Positions 9,138 to 17,394 of a stretch of 64,000 nt of DNA are shown here, in pieces. The DNA comes from Devosia neptuniae. Lineage in GTDB: Bacteria > Pseudomonadota > Alphaproteobacteria > Rhizobiales > Devosiaceae. The stretch is from assembly GCF_025452235.1 (NCBI RefSeq), contig NZ_CP104965.1, positions 2,600,501 to 2,664,500 on the forward strand, given 5' to 3'. Position 1 is the stretch's first letter; each line of letters starts with the position of its first letter. The notes beneath the pieces are model-generated. The model ran no database searches. It was not told the DNA's origin and saw nothing but the letters and a program-made list of their open reading frames with translations. The translations under genes and the position numbers were made by a program.

Positions 9138-9890
9138 TCAGACGATTACTTCACTTCGGCGCCAGCGTCCTAGCCGAATTTCAACAAAACGCAGCGCCTC
9201 GGTGACGATGACGCCGACAAAGGCCAGGGTCAGCACGACGACGAAATATTCGGCCATGCGGAAGGTATTGCCATAAATGGCGAGTAGGCCGCCCAGGCCT
9301 TTGACCGCGGTATAGAGTTCGGCGACGACGGTGTTGATCAGCCCGATCGTGGCGCCGACGCGCAGGCCCACGATGATGAAGGGCACGGCGCCGGGCAGCA
9401 CGATCTGGGTGAAGATGCGCTGGCGTCTGGCGCCGACAGAACGGGCCATTTCGACCAGTTCCTGATCGGAATTGAGCGCGCCGGCATAGGTATTGATCAG
9501 GATGGGCATGACGGCGCCCAGGAAGATGATGAGAATCTTGGCCTGGGGGCCGAGGCCGAGAAAGACGATGATCAGCGGAATGAAGGCGACGCGGGGCGTG
9601 GCCGAGAGCGCGTAGACGAAGATTTCGAGCGTCTTGCCGAGCGGGCGGATGGTGCCCATGAGCAGGCCGAGCGGCACGCCGACGAGAATGGCGACGGCGT
9701 AACCGCCGAGATAAATCGAGAGGCTATCGAACAGGGCGGTGCCCAGCCGGCCTTCGGCAATGAGGCGTTGCGCCGCCTGAAGAGTCGCAAGCGGGGAGGG
9801 GATGAGATTGCGCGCCACCTGCGTCGAGGCCAGCCACCACAAGCCAATGAGGGCGGCGAGAAAGAGCAGGCGATAGACTGCGATTTTCAT
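9138..9890 (-). CDS. ABC transporter permease, SsuC/TauC-like
   Basis: The ATG at 9890 gives a 250-residue permease beginning MKIAVYRLLFLAALIGLWWL, an immediate membrane span. The open frame upstream to 9965 adds 25 residues without family character. About six spans and the coupling motif LVEMARSVGARRQRIFTQIVLPGA fit the BPD_transp_1 family. It is the first gene of the permease-binding protein-ATPase-IclR series on the minus strand. The 221 bases between this start and the pseudoazurin stop would hold its promoter, which I could not pin down. Confidence 0.87.
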   Translation of the reverse strand: MKIAVYRLLFLAALIGLWWLASTQVARNLIPSPLATLQAAQRLIAEGRLGTALFDSLSIYLGGYAVAILVGVPLGLLMGTIRPLGKTLEIFVYALSATPRVAFIPLIIVFLGLGPQAKILIIFLGAVMPILINTYAGALNSDQELVEMARSVGARRQRIFTQIVLPGAVPFIIVGLRVGATIGLINTVVAELYTAVKGLGGLLAIYGNTFRMAEYFVVVLTLAFVGVIVTEALRFVEIRLGRWRRSEVIV

Positions 9891-10111
9891 GGGCGGCGAC
9901 CTTGGCGTGCGGCTGATGCCGCGCTGTTGGTGTTCATCGGCAACGGCCGGCGCGGCGCGGAACACGCTTTCAAGGCCTCAAATACACTCCGGCCGGGTGC
10001 GCGAAAATAGTGTTTCGCTTCCCGGCCCGAGATGATGTCGGATGGTTCCCAACGGGGCAGGCGGCGGCCGATCGTTTATGCCGGCCCGTCTGCCCCCGTT
10101 GCAACGGCGTG

Positions 10112-10555
10112 TTACTGGCCGATCTGGGCGACGAGTTCGTCGAACTTGGCCTTGGCCTTGGGCGGCACGCGGGCGGCCTGCAGGTCTGCCAGGTTGGCCG
10201 GGTCTTCGCCAACGACGATCAGACCAACCATGCCCATGGCAAAGTGCGGTGCGCATTTGTAGCCATAGGCGCCGGCCACGTCGAAGGTGACGCTGAACTG
10301 CTCGTTGACCTTGCCTTTGAACTCATTGCCGCCTTCGGGGAACATGCCCTTGATGGTCTCGGCATTGTGGCCCTTGTCGGTGGGAATGAAGGTGACGGTG
10401 TCGCCGGGGGCGATCTGCAGGAAGGCTGGCTCGAACACCATGGTGTTGCCGGCCGCGTCCTTGTTGAGCATGTGAACTTCGAACTCGGCCGCGGAGAGCG
10501 ACATGGTCGAGACAGCGGTAACGGCCGCGAAGGCGAGGATACCGAAAATCTTCAC
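10112..10555 (-). CDS. Pseudoazurin (blue copper electron carrier)
   Basis: The GTG at 10555 gives 147 residues with a signal peptide ([20 protein letters not shown], cleaved after LSA) and is preceded by AAGGAG 8 bases upstream; the longer ATG-started frame has no such support. The type I copper ligands are visible: His in [12 protein letters not shown], then Cys, His and Met in [13 protein letters not shown] with the C-x2-H-x4-M spacing of pseudoazurin. These periplasmic proteins donate electrons to nitrite or nitrous oxide reductases. No denitrification genes lie in the window, so its partner here is unknown. It appears to be a single-gene unit. Confidence 0.92.
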   Translation of the reverse strand: MKIFGILAFAAVTAVSTMSLSAAEFEVHMLNKDAAGNTMVFEPAFLQIAPGDTVTFIPTDKGHNAETIKGMFPEGGNEFKGKVNEQFSVTFDVAGAYGYKCAPHFAMGMVGLIVVGEDPANLADLQAARVPPKAKAKFDELVAQIGQ

Positions 10556-10790
10556 GTTGAATACTCCTTCTTGGCGCCTGAGGCGCAATGTCATGCAGGC
10601 CGATGCGTCAGATGCATCGGCGCGCAAACCCATAGGACACGGCTTGGTCGAGCGCCAGTAACGCAAGTGTCGCGCCCCTCCGATTTCAGCTGCCGCCAAG
10701 GCCACGATAGGATGCCGGCTCTGCCCGATCAATATGGCCTGGTAAACAGCTGCACCGGTAAACGGCCCGCAAGGCGGGCGGTTCCTTCGA

Positions 10791-11390
10791 TTAGCCCTCG
10801 AGAGCCTTGCCGAGATGGAGACCCGCGCTGCGCTCGATCTCGACAAAGCCGAGATGGTGATAAAAGCCGATGGCACGGGCATTGGTGGGGCTGACGCCCA
10901 AATGGACCGCTTTGGCGCCGGCTTCGCGCAGCGAGGCCAGTTCGGCCTCGATCAGCTTGCGGCCCCAGCCGCCCGACTGGGCGGGTGGCAGGAGATTGAT
11001 ATGCAGATGCGCGGGGTGGCTGGCGGCGACGCCGGCATGGCTGTGGACCGGGTTGGCGATGCGGTCGAGCACCTTGGCGTCGAAGGGAGCTGTAGCGGTG
11101 CGGCCGGCATAGTGCCGGGCCAGTTTGGGCCACCATTGGCGGTCCAGCCTGGCCTCGAAGGCATTGGTATCGGGCGTGCCGACGATGTAGCCGACCACTT
11201 CGCCGTCGTCGTCGGCCACGAAGGCATGCGCCGGTTCGAAGTCGAGATAGGGCACGGACCAGACGAGGCCCGGATAATCCGGATCGGAAAACAGTGCGCT
11301 GGCATCGGTGCCGGAATCGGCGGTGAGCAGGCAGATTCGGAAGAGATCGGCGCGGTCGGCGGGGCGGGCGGGCCGGATATGGATCGGCAT
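10791..11390 (-). CDS. GNAT-family N-acetyltransferase
   Basis: A 199-residue protein with the GNAT fold: the start [19 protein letters not shown], the beta-4 strand [17 protein letters not shown], the acetyl-CoA loop [17 protein letters not shown] (a variant of the Q/R-x-x-G-x-G/A motif), and the C-terminal [17 protein letters not shown]. The extended middle part ([34 protein letters not shown]) resembles the acetyltransferase-like domain found at the end of O-GlcNAcase proteins. The substrate is unknown. It stands alone, divergent from the symporter gene at 11544. Confidence 0.85.
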   Translation of the reverse strand: MPIHIRPARPADRADLFRICLLTADSGTDASALFSDPDYPGLVWSVPYLDFEPAHAFVADDDGEVVGYIVGTPDTNAFEARLDRQWWPKLARHYAGRTATAPFDAKVLDRIANPVHSHAGVAASHPAHLHINLLPPAQSGGWGRKLIEAELASLREAGAKAVHLGVSPTNARAIGFYHHLGFVEIERSAGLHLGKALEG

Positions 11391-11543
11391 TATGGGCTCT
11401 ATGCTGGTGTTTGCGGCAAGCCTAGGCGAAGCGGGGTGGCGAGTAAATCGGCGCGAAATCGTGATGGCGATGGACGAAATCGGCGGTGATCGCGCTTTTC
11501 AGTGTGGCCGGTTTGGATTAGGCCGGAGGGGCAATATCAATGA

Positions 11544-12566
11544 GTGTCCTCGATGTCCCTGAGCAGCAGACTGAAACGCAGCGGCTTTGACCTTTATCTC
11601 CTGTTGCTGCTGGGCGCAGTGGTTTTGGCGAGTCTGTTGCCGGTGCAGGGCGTGGCAGCGGAGGTGCTGTCTCGGGTGGTGTATTTTGCCGTGGCGCTGC
11701 TGTTTTTCCTTTATGGGGCGAAGCTGAATACCTCGGCGATTGTCGCCGGGCTGAGCAATTGGCGGCTGCAGGCGCTGGTATTCGCCAGCACGTTCATTGC
11801 CTTTCCGCTGGTCGGATTTGCGCTATCGAGCGCGCTGTCGCCCTGGCTGCGACCGGAAATCGTCATCGGGCTGCTCTATCTGGCGGTGCTGCCTTCGACG
11901 GTGCAGTCCTCCATCGCCTTTACCTCGATTGCGCGTGGCAATGTGCCGGCGGCGGTTTGTGCGGCGTCGATTTCAAACCTGCTGGGTGTGTTCATCACGC
12001 CGATCTTTGCGGCACTGCTGCTGCATACCAGCGGGGAGGGCGGATTTGACCTGGGCTCGATGGTTGATATCGGGGTGCAGATTTTGCTGCCGTTCATCGT
12101 GGGGCAATTGGCCCGGCCGCTGGTGGGCAAGTTCATCCAGCGCCATGCCAAGCTGACCCAGGTGGTGGATCGCGGCTCGATCCTGCTGATCGTTTATTCG
12201 GCGTTCAGCGCCGGCATGGTGGCCGGCATCTGGCAGCAGGTGGACCTGACTACCCTGGCCATCATGATCGCGGCCGATATCGTGCTGCTCGCCATCATCA
12301 TGGTGGGGACGAGCTTTGTCGGGCGGGTGACCGGGTTGGCGCGGGAGGATCGGCTGGTGCTGCTGTTCTGCGGCTCCAAGAAGAGTCTCGCCAGCGGATT
12401 GCCGATGGCCAATATCCTGTTTGCCGGGCAGACGGTGAGCCTGATCGTGCTGCCGCTGATGATCTTTCACCAGATCCAGTTGTTTGTCTGTGCGGTGATC
12501 GCGCAACGCGAGGGGCATAGGGCGAGCGAGGCGATAGCACTGGACGCGGCGGCAAAACCTGCCTGA
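11544..12566 (+). CDS. Bile acid:sodium symporter family protein (SLC10A7/YfeH-like)
   Basis: The 340-residue integral membrane protein has about ten spans and the family stretches FLYGAKLNTSAIVAGLSNWR, PSTVQSSIAFTSIARGNVPA and GSKKSLASGLPMANILF. These match the YfeH/SLC10A7 branch of the bile acid:sodium symporter superfamily, whose substrates in bacteria are mostly undefined. The frame opens with a GTG at 11544 and has an ATG at 11553; a GGAGGGG ribosome site at 11525 is nearer the GTG. It is probably a single-gene unit, ending 1 base before a CtrA-type box that belongs to the next gene. Confidence 0.88.
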   Translation: MSSMSLSSRLKRSGFDLYLLLLLGAVVLASLLPVQGVAAEVLSRVVYFAVALLFFLYGAKLNTSAIVAGLSNWRLQALVFASTFIAFPLVGFALSSALSPWLRPEIVIGLLYLAVLPSTVQSSIAFTSIARGNVPAAVCAASISNLLGVFITPIFAALLLHTSGEGGFDLGSMVDIGVQILLPFIVGQLARPLVGKFIQRHAKLTQVVDRGSILLIVYSAFSAGMVAGIWQQVDLTTLAIMIAADIVLLAIIMVGTSFVGRVTGLAREDRLVLLFCGSKKSLASGLPMANILFAGQTVSLIVLPLMIFHQIQLFVCAVIAQREGHRASEAIALDAAAKPA

Positions 12567-12567
12567 G

Positions 12568-12582
12568 TTAACCTTTAGTTAA
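12568..12582. promoter_or_regulatory. CtrA-type box (TTAA-N7-TTAA)
   Basis: TTAACCTTTAGTTAA is an exact full CtrA motif: two TTAA half-sites with a 7-base spacer, followed by C. It lies 1 base past the symporter stop and 66 bases before the small Fis-type gene, a position suited to controlling that gene. CtrA is the cell-cycle master regulator in alphaproteobacteria. Assignment to CtrA is by motif only. Confidence 0.6.
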
Positions 12583-12648
12583 CCATAAGGGGGCACCCTT
12601 AGGGCATTCTGAGTAACTTGGTTTTGGGGGCTCAGAAAGCGACAACCT

Positions 12649-12873
12649 ATGTATGACTTCGCACCCGATGCCAGCGCCACCGAGGCCCTGGTTGGCCTGC
12701 CGGTAGCAGATGTCGAAAGAGATCTGATCCTGGCGACGTTGCGGCAGACAGAAGGAAACCGTACCCACGCCGCCAATGTCCTGGGTATCTCGATCAGGAC
12801 GATGCGGAACAAGTTGAGGGAATATGCCGAAACCGGCCTGGAAATTCCCCCGGCAGTGCAGCACGAACACTAA
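12649..12873 (+). CDS. Small Fis-type helix-turn-helix protein
   Basis: A 74-residue protein that is essentially one Fis-type (HTH_8) DNA-binding domain: LPVADVERDLILATLRQTEG followed by NRTHAANVLGISIRTMRNKL. This is the C-terminal domain of NtrC-family activators, closest in look to that of FlbD, but here it stands alone without receiver or AAA+ domains. It is preceded by a CtrA-type box and followed by a strong terminator at 12880, so it is a single-gene unit. A role in flagellar or cell-cycle-linked transcription is an inference from the FlbD likeness and the CtrA box. Confidence 0.85.
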   Translation: MYDFAPDASATEALVGLPVADVERDLILATLRQTEGNRTHAANVLGISIRTMRNKLREYAETGLEIPPAVQHEH

Positions 12874-12879
12874 CAAAGA

Positions 12880-12907
12880 AGCCCCGCATACTGGCGGGGC
12901 TTTTTGT
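12880..12907 (+). terminator. Intrinsic terminator after the Fis-type gene
   Basis: AGCCCCGC and GCGGGGCT form a perfect 8-bp stem around a 6-base loop, followed by TTTTGTTTTG. It lies 6 bases past the stop codon. Confidence 0.9.
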
Positions 12908-12921
12908 TTTGATCCTGTGCA

Positions 12922-12939
12922 GCGTCACACAAGCTTCAT
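12922..12939 (+). promoter_or_regulatory. Pho box upstream of phnC (PhoB site)
   Basis: GCGTCACACAAGCTTCAT has the same 7-N4-7 layout as the pstS Pho box (CCGTCACAAACCAGTCAT): the first half is nearly identical and the second keeps TCAT. It lies about 70 bases upstream of the phnC ATG with CATACAT as a possible -10. PhoB control of this importer is known for the related phoCDET operon of Sinorhizobium meliloti. Confidence 0.65.
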
Positions 12940-13007
12940 CAAACATACATGGTCGCGTCAATCAGCGGCCCTAGGTGTGCCCGCAGTTTATTGGCGGGGC
13001 TGGCTGC

Positions 13008-13829
13008 ATGCTGAAGATCTCTCACGTTTCGCGACGGTTCGGTAACAAGCTTGCCGTCGACGATGTGACGCTGGAGATCCCGCAGGGCCAGATGGTCGGG
13101 ATTATCGGCCGCTCCGGTGCCGGCAAATCGACGCTGCTGCGCATGATCAATCGCCTGTCGGACGTGTCGAGCGGCTATATCGACTATGAGGGCAGCCGGG
13201 TTTCGGAGCTGAAGGGGCAGGCGCTGCGTGGCTGGCAGCGCGACTGCGCCATGATCTTCCAGCAGTTCAACCTGGTGCCGCGGCTCGATGTCATCACCAA
13301 TGTGATGCTTGGGCGGCTCAATGGCCGCAACCCGCTGCTCAATCTGCTGCAGGTGTTTTCGGCCGACGAGCAGTTTGCCGCGCTCAAGGCGCTGGAACGG
13401 CTGGACATTGCCCAGACCGCCACGCAATGGGCGCAGACCCTGTCGGGTGGGCAGCAGCAGCGCGTCGCCATCGCCCGGGCCCTGATGCAGGGGCCCAGGA
13501 TGATCCTGGCCGACGAGCCGATTGCCAGCCTTGATCCGCGCAATGCCCAGATCGTCATGGATAGCCTGCGCGACATCAATGCCGAGGGCAAGATTACCGT
13601 CATCACCAATCTGCACACGCTCGATACGGCGCGCGCCTATTGCGAGCGCATTATCGGCATGGCAGCGGGCAAGGTGGTGTTCGATGGCACGCCGGACGAG
13701 CTGACCACCGATGTGGCCCGCACCATCTATGGCGCCGACGGGCTCAAGGAAGCGTTTTCCGAAGCGCTGACCTCGACCTCGATCACCCCGCTGACCCTCA
13801 AGACATCCAGCGCCCAACCAGCGCCGTAA
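13008..13829 (+). CDS. phnC: Phosphonate/phosphate ABC transporter ATP-binding protein PhnC (PhoC-like)
   Basis: The ATG at 13008 gives 273 residues starting [20 protein letters not shown]; the frame is open to a GTG at 12975 but that adds nothing conserved. Walker A is GRSGAGKST, the signature [16 protein letters not shown] and Walker [13 protein letters not shown]. The [12 protein letters not shown] stretch is diagnostic of PhnC-type ATPases. It is the first gene of phnC-phnD-phnE-phnE2, downstream of a Pho box. No phosphonate-cleaving genes accompany it, so import of phosphate or phosphonates in general, as for S. meliloti PhoCDET, is the safest reading. Confidence 0.94.
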   Translation: MLKISHVSRRFGNKLAVDDVTLEIPQGQMVGIIGRSGAGKSTLLRMINRLSDVSSGYIDYEGSRVSELKGQALRGWQRDCAMIFQQFNLVPRLDVITNVMLGRLNGRNPLLNLLQVFSADEQFAALKALERLDIAQTATQWAQTLSGGQQQRVAIARALMQGPRMILADEPIASLDPRNAQIVMDSLRDINAEGKITVITNLHTLDTARAYCERIIGMAAGKVVFDGTPDELTTDVARTIYGADGLKEAFSEALTSTSITPLTLKTSSAQPAP

Positions 13830-13893
13830 CCGACGTTCCGCTGCCGGAATTCCGGCATGCCGACACATGAGCGACACCAAAGGAAAAACATCC

Positions 13894-14802
13894 ATGTCCG
13901 CGATCCGTAAAATCCTGCTGGCCTCCGTGGCCCTGACCATGTCGACCGCTGCCTTTGCCCAGGACGTCACCGTGCTGCGCATCGGCCTTGATGGCGGGGA
14001 AAACGAGAGCGATCAGCTGCGTCGTTCCGAATGCGTTGCCGAGCCGCTGAAGGCTGCAACGGGCGTGTCCGAAGTGCAGTTCTTCCCCTCGCCGGACTAT
14101 AATGGCGTGATCCAGGGCCTGCTTGGCGGCACGATCGACATCGCCATCATGGGCGCGTCGTCCTATGCCAAGATCTACATTGCGGACCCGGAAGCCGTGG
14201 ATCCGGTGCTGACCACCCAGCAGGCTGATGGCTCGACCGGCTATCACTCGATCATGGTGGCGCGCAAGGATTCGGGGATTACCGATCTGGCTTCGACCAA
14301 GGGCAAGAAGCTGGGCTTTGCTGACCCGGATTCGACCTCGGGTTACCTCGTTCCCAACGTAGCGCTGCCGGCTGCTATCGGCGCGCCGATTGCTGAATTC
14401 TACAGCGAAACCGGCTTTGGTGGCGGCCATGAAAACCTGGTTCTGGGCGTGCTCGATGGCACCTGGGATGTTGGCACCACCTTTGGTTCGGGCCAGGGCG
14501 AATTCTCCGAGGGTTACACTTCGGGCAATCTGCGCATCATGGTCGACAAGGGCCTGCTCGACATGGACGATCTGGTGGAAGTCTGGCAGTCGCCAATCAT
14601 CCCCAACGGCCCGCTGATGGTGTCCAACAAGCTGCCGGCTGATCTCAAGACCAAGGTCACCGCCTTCTTCAAGGCCCTGCCGGAAACCGACTTTGAATGC
14701 TTCGACGCGTTCACCGCTGGCGGCTACACCAATTTCGTGGATGCCAACCAGGAAATGTACCAGACCATTATCGACGCTCGTAAGTCGATCATCGGCGGCT
14801 GA
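13894..14802 (+). CDS. phnD: Phosphonate/phosphate ABC transporter substrate-binding protein PhnD (PhoD-like)
   Basis: The ATG at 13894 has an AAAGGAAAAA ribosome site and starts a signal peptide (MSAIRKILLASVALTMSTAA, cleaved after FAQ), giving 302 residues. The family signatures LRIGLDGGENESDQ, DYNGVIQGLLGGTIDIAIMG and ADPDSTSGYLVPN are present. It binds the ligand in the periplasm and delivers it to PhnE and PhnE2. A palindromic repeat fills the gap before phnE and may lower expression of the downstream permeases relative to this gene. Confidence 0.95.
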   Translation: MSAIRKILLASVALTMSTAAFAQDVTVLRIGLDGGENESDQLRRSECVAEPLKAATGVSEVQFFPSPDYNGVIQGLLGGTIDIAIMGASSYAKIYIADPEAVDPVLTTQQADGSTGYHSIMVARKDSGITDLASTKGKKLGFADPDSTSGYLVPNVALPAAIGAPIAEFYSETGFGGGHENLVLGVLDGTWDVGTTFGSGQGEFSEGYTSGNLRIMVDKGLLDMDDLVEVWQSPIIPNGPLMVSNKLPADLKTKVTAFFKALPETDFECFDAFTAGGYTNFVDANQEMYQTIIDARKSIIGG

Positions 14803-14824
14803 TTTCTCAACACACTCGAAGCGG

Positions 14825-14922
14825 CACCTCCCCTCGACGGGGGAGGTTGGGAGGGGGTGCGTGAGCCCCGATATTCGGGCTCTCATCCCCCTCCCTGACC
14901 CTCCCCGCGAAGGGGGAGGGTG
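14825..14922. repeat. Palindromic intergenic repeat between phnD and phnE
   Basis: The element is built of CACCTCCCC and GGGGGAGGGTG arms with a second GGGAGGGGG/CCCCCTCCC pair inside and a central GAGCCC (14863-14868)/GGGCTC (14877-14882) hairpin. It is the same general type as the repeat at 6271-6410. It occupies most of the 154 bases between phnD and phnE and is placed as the hairpins after other binding-protein genes in this window. Confidence 0.7.
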
Positions 14923-14956
14923 TCGACTGAGGCTTCCGATATGGAGCACTTGCTGC

Positions 14957-15931
14957 ATGGCCGACATTGCCCATTCCACTAACGGCCTCGCTCCCGCTTC
15001 GGAGATGCTGCTCCGCCACTATCGGCAGCAGGTGTTCGTCCGGCGCATTTATTCGGTCATTGGCGTGGTGCTGGTGCTGGTGGCGCTGCTGGCGGCGATG
15101 AATTTTGCCAATGCGGCGAACTCGGGCAAGTTCTTTGACCGCATCCCCTATATGTTCGATTTTCTCAAGAACTTCGTGCCGAATGATCCCTTCGAGATCT
15201 TCCGCGCCATGTTCGATCTGCCTTCGCCCTATGCCGATGGATCGCTGAAGTTCGACTATGTTTCGGACCGGCATTATGTGCTGGGCAGTTTCTACATTCC
15301 CAATTTCATCTACCAGCTGATCATCACCGTAAATATCGCCATTGTGTCGACGATTATCGGGGGCGGGCTGGCGTTTTTGCTGTGCTTTTTCGCAGCCACC
15401 AATCTGGTTGGCGCGGGGCCGGTGCGCTGGATCGTGCGGCGCATCATGGAAGTGTTCCGGGCATTTCCGGAAATCGTCATTGCGGGGCTGCTGACCGCTG
15501 TGCTGTCGATCGGGCCGATTGCCGCCATCGCGGCGGTGTCGCTGCATACGATCGGGGCGCTGGGCAAGCTGTTCTTCGAAGTGGTCGAGAATGCCGATAT
15601 GAAGCCCGAGGAAGGGCTGCGCTCGGTGGGCGCCAATTGGCTGGAGCGGGTGCGCTACGCCATCGTGCCGCAGGTCATGCCCAATTTCGTCAGCTATGCG
15701 CTGCTGCGCACCGAGATCAATGTGCGGGCTTCCACCATTATCGGGGCGGTGGGCGGGGGCGGTATTGGCGAAGTGTTTCGGCTGTCCATCGGCCGCGATC
15801 ATGCGGCCAAGACCTATGCCATCATTATTCTGCTGCTGATCACCATCGTCTGCATCGACCAGTTTTCGAGCTGGCTGCGGCACAAGCTGGTGGGCCGGCA
15901 ATCGTTCGAACTGGGCCGGGGAGAAGCGTGA
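14957..15931 (+). CDS. phnE: Phosphonate/phosphate ABC transporter permease PhnE (PhoE-like)
   Basis: The ATG at 14957 gives 324 residues (MADIAHSTNGLAPASEMLLR); the reading frame is open further upstream only because it crosses the repeat. A membrane span at about residues 35-55 is followed by a periplasmic segment and a five-span permease domain with FRAFPEIVIAGLLTAVL, the coupling region GLRSVGANWLERVRYAIVPQ and STIIGAVGGGGIGE, all typical of PhnE. Its TGA overlaps the next ATG by 1 base (TGATG), showing tight coupling to the second permease. Confidence 0.94.
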   Translation: MADIAHSTNGLAPASEMLLRHYRQQVFVRRIYSVIGVVLVLVALLAAMNFANAANSGKFFDRIPYMFDFLKNFVPNDPFEIFRAMFDLPSPYADGSLKFDYVSDRHYVLGSFYIPNFIYQLIITVNIAIVSTIIGGGLAFLLCFFAATNLVGAGPVRWIVRRIMEVFRAFPEIVIAGLLTAVLSIGPIAAIAAVSLHTIGALGKLFFEVVENADMKPEEGLRSVGANWLERVRYAIVPQVMPNFVSYALLRTEINVRASTIIGAVGGGGIGEVFRLSIGRDHAAKTYAIIILLLITIVCIDQFSSWLRHKLVGRQSFELGRGEA

Positions 15932-17265
15932 TGAGTGCGATCAGCCAGGCCGAGCGCAGCCGCCTCGCGACGAAATATCCCGAAGTGTTCAAGCAGAGTT
16001 TCTTCCAGCGCTGGGGCCTGTTGGCAGGCCTGGGCGTGACTGTGCTCTACCTGCTGTTCTGCTGGCTGCTGTTCAATGTCGGACCGGCGCTGCAGAATGG
16101 CAAATGGGAGCGGGCGGCGATCTATGTTCAGGATTGGTATTCCTGGCGGGCCACGCCACGGCTGCGGTTTGAGGATGGCAAGGTGGTGCCGCAATGGTCG
16201 AGCCGTGGGCAATATAAAGCGGGCGCCACTATCGACTGGCTGGTGCCGCATGAAGATGGCAGCATGACTGCGAGCTTTGGCGGGGACCGGCTGGAGATTT
16301 CCACGGCTCAGGTCGATGTCTATCTCGGCGGCCTGGCCTATCCCGTTTCTATCACGTCCAGCGCCGCATTGGCGCCGGCCGGGGCGCCTGCTGCCATGGT
16401 GCAGTCCGGGGACAAAGTGCTGGTCGATTTCGGTTTTGCCGGGCAGGCGGAAATCCGCAACAATCAGGTCTATGTGCAGCGGCGCTTCCTGGGCTGGGCC
16501 AATTTCCTGTTCGATCCGAAATCCCCGCTCTGGGGCAATGACCTGTTCAGCACGGTGGGGCTGGTGTTCAGTGGCGAGCGGGTCGATCCCGACAAGTCCA
16601 ATGCGCAATTGGTGCTGGACGAATGGCTGGGCAATCGCGCCTGGCAGCATGGCGACATCCTGGCCAAGCTGATGCAAACGCTGGTCATGGCCTTTGTCGG
16701 CACGCTGTTCGCAACGCTGGTGGCCTTCCCGTTCGCTTTCATCGCCGCGCGCAATATCACGCCCAATCGCACGGCGAACTGGCTGATGAAACGCAGCTTT
16801 GATTTCCTGCGCTCTATCGACATGCTGATCTGGGCGCTGTTTTTCACCCGTGGCTTCGGGCCCGGGCCAATCCCCGGTATTGCCGCCATTTTCTTCACAG
16901 ACACGGGCGCCTTGGGCAAGGTCTATGCTGAGGCGCTGGAGAATGTGGATGACAAGCAGCGCGAGGGCATGAAGTCGGTTGGCGCGAGCCCAGCCGCGGT
17001 CAATCGCTATGGCGTGGTGCCGCAAGTGCTGCCGGTGTTCGTGTCGCAGTCGCTGTATTTCTGGGAGAGCAATACGCGCTCGGCCACCATTATCGGCGCT
17101 GTGGGGGCAGGGGGCATCGGGCTCAAGCTGCTCGAGGCCATGGGCACCAATTCGGACTGGGACAAGGTGGCCTATATGGTGCTGCTGATCCTGATCGTGG
17201 TGTTCCTGTTCGACAATATTTCCACCATCATCCGCTCAAGGCTGATCGGCCCGAGCGGGCACTAG
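15931..17265 (+). CDS. phnE: Phosphonate/phosphate ABC transporter permease PhnE2 (PhoT-like, long form)
   Basis: The 444-residue protein has one span at about residues 30-50, then some 190 soluble residues, then a permease domain from about 250 with FDFLRSIDMLIWALFFTRG, GMKSVGASPAAVNRYGVVPQ and SATIIGAVGAGGIGLKLLE. The soluble insertion makes it much longer than ordinary PhnE (about 270 residues); long PhoT-type partners are known in rhizobia. It pairs with the preceding PhnE to form a heterodimeric channel. The start is fixed by the TGATG overlap. Confidence 0.92.
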   Translation: MSAISQAERSRLATKYPEVFKQSFFQRWGLLAGLGVTVLYLLFCWLLFNVGPALQNGKWERAAIYVQDWYSWRATPRLRFEDGKVVPQWSSRGQYKAGATIDWLVPHEDGSMTASFGGDRLEISTAQVDVYLGGLAYPVSITSSAALAPAGAPAAMVQSGDKVLVDFGFAGQAEIRNNQVYVQRRFLGWANFLFDPKSPLWGNDLFSTVGLVFSGERVDPDKSNAQLVLDEWLGNRAWQHGDILAKLMQTLVMAFVGTLFATLVAFPFAFIAARNITPNRTANWLMKRSFDFLRSIDMLIWALFFTRGFGPGPIPGIAAIFFTDTGALGKVYAEALENVDDKQREGMKSVGASPAAVNRYGVVPQVLPVFVSQSLYFWESNTRSATIIGAVGAGGIGLKLLEAMGTNSDWDKVAYMVLLILIVVFLFDNISTIIRSRLIGPSGH

Positions 17266-17286
17266 GCATGGCGCATCTGAAAGGAA

Positions 17287-17362
17287 TGGTGGGCCCACCA
17301 GGACTCGAACCTGGAACCAGACCGTTATGAGCGGTCGGCTCTAACCATTGAGCTATAGGCCC
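17287..17362 (-). tRNA. tRNA-Ile2 (anticodon CAT, lysidine-modified type)
   Basis: A 76-base cloverleaf with the 3' CCA encoded. The acceptor GGGCCTA pairs with TGGGCCC, the anticodon arm is GACCG-CTCATAA-CGGTC, and the T arm contains GGTTCGAGTCC. The CAT anticodon in a CTCATAA loop matches the minor isoleucine tRNA that TilS converts to read AUA, as in E. coli tRNA-Ile2, rather than either methionine tRNA. Confidence 0.93.
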
Positions 17363-17394
17363 TTGGCAGCCTCATAGCAGGGTCGTGGCGTGTG

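Noticed and set aside
14825..14922. CRISPR-like repeat array in the repeat-rich gap between phnD and phnE
   Set aside because: There are no regularly spaced direct repeats, only nested inverted repeats, and no cas genes are in the window.
15382..15930. Upstream extension of the phnE2 reading frame across phnE
   Set aside because: The extension is out of frame with the real PhnE and has unnatural composition. The TGATG junction fixes the start at 15931.
17287..17362. Reading the CAT-anticodon tRNA as methionine tRNA
   Set aside because: The CTCATAA anticodon loop and the GGGCCTATAGCTCAATGG start match the isoleucine-2 type; initiator features such as the three G-C pairs in the anticodon stem are missing.
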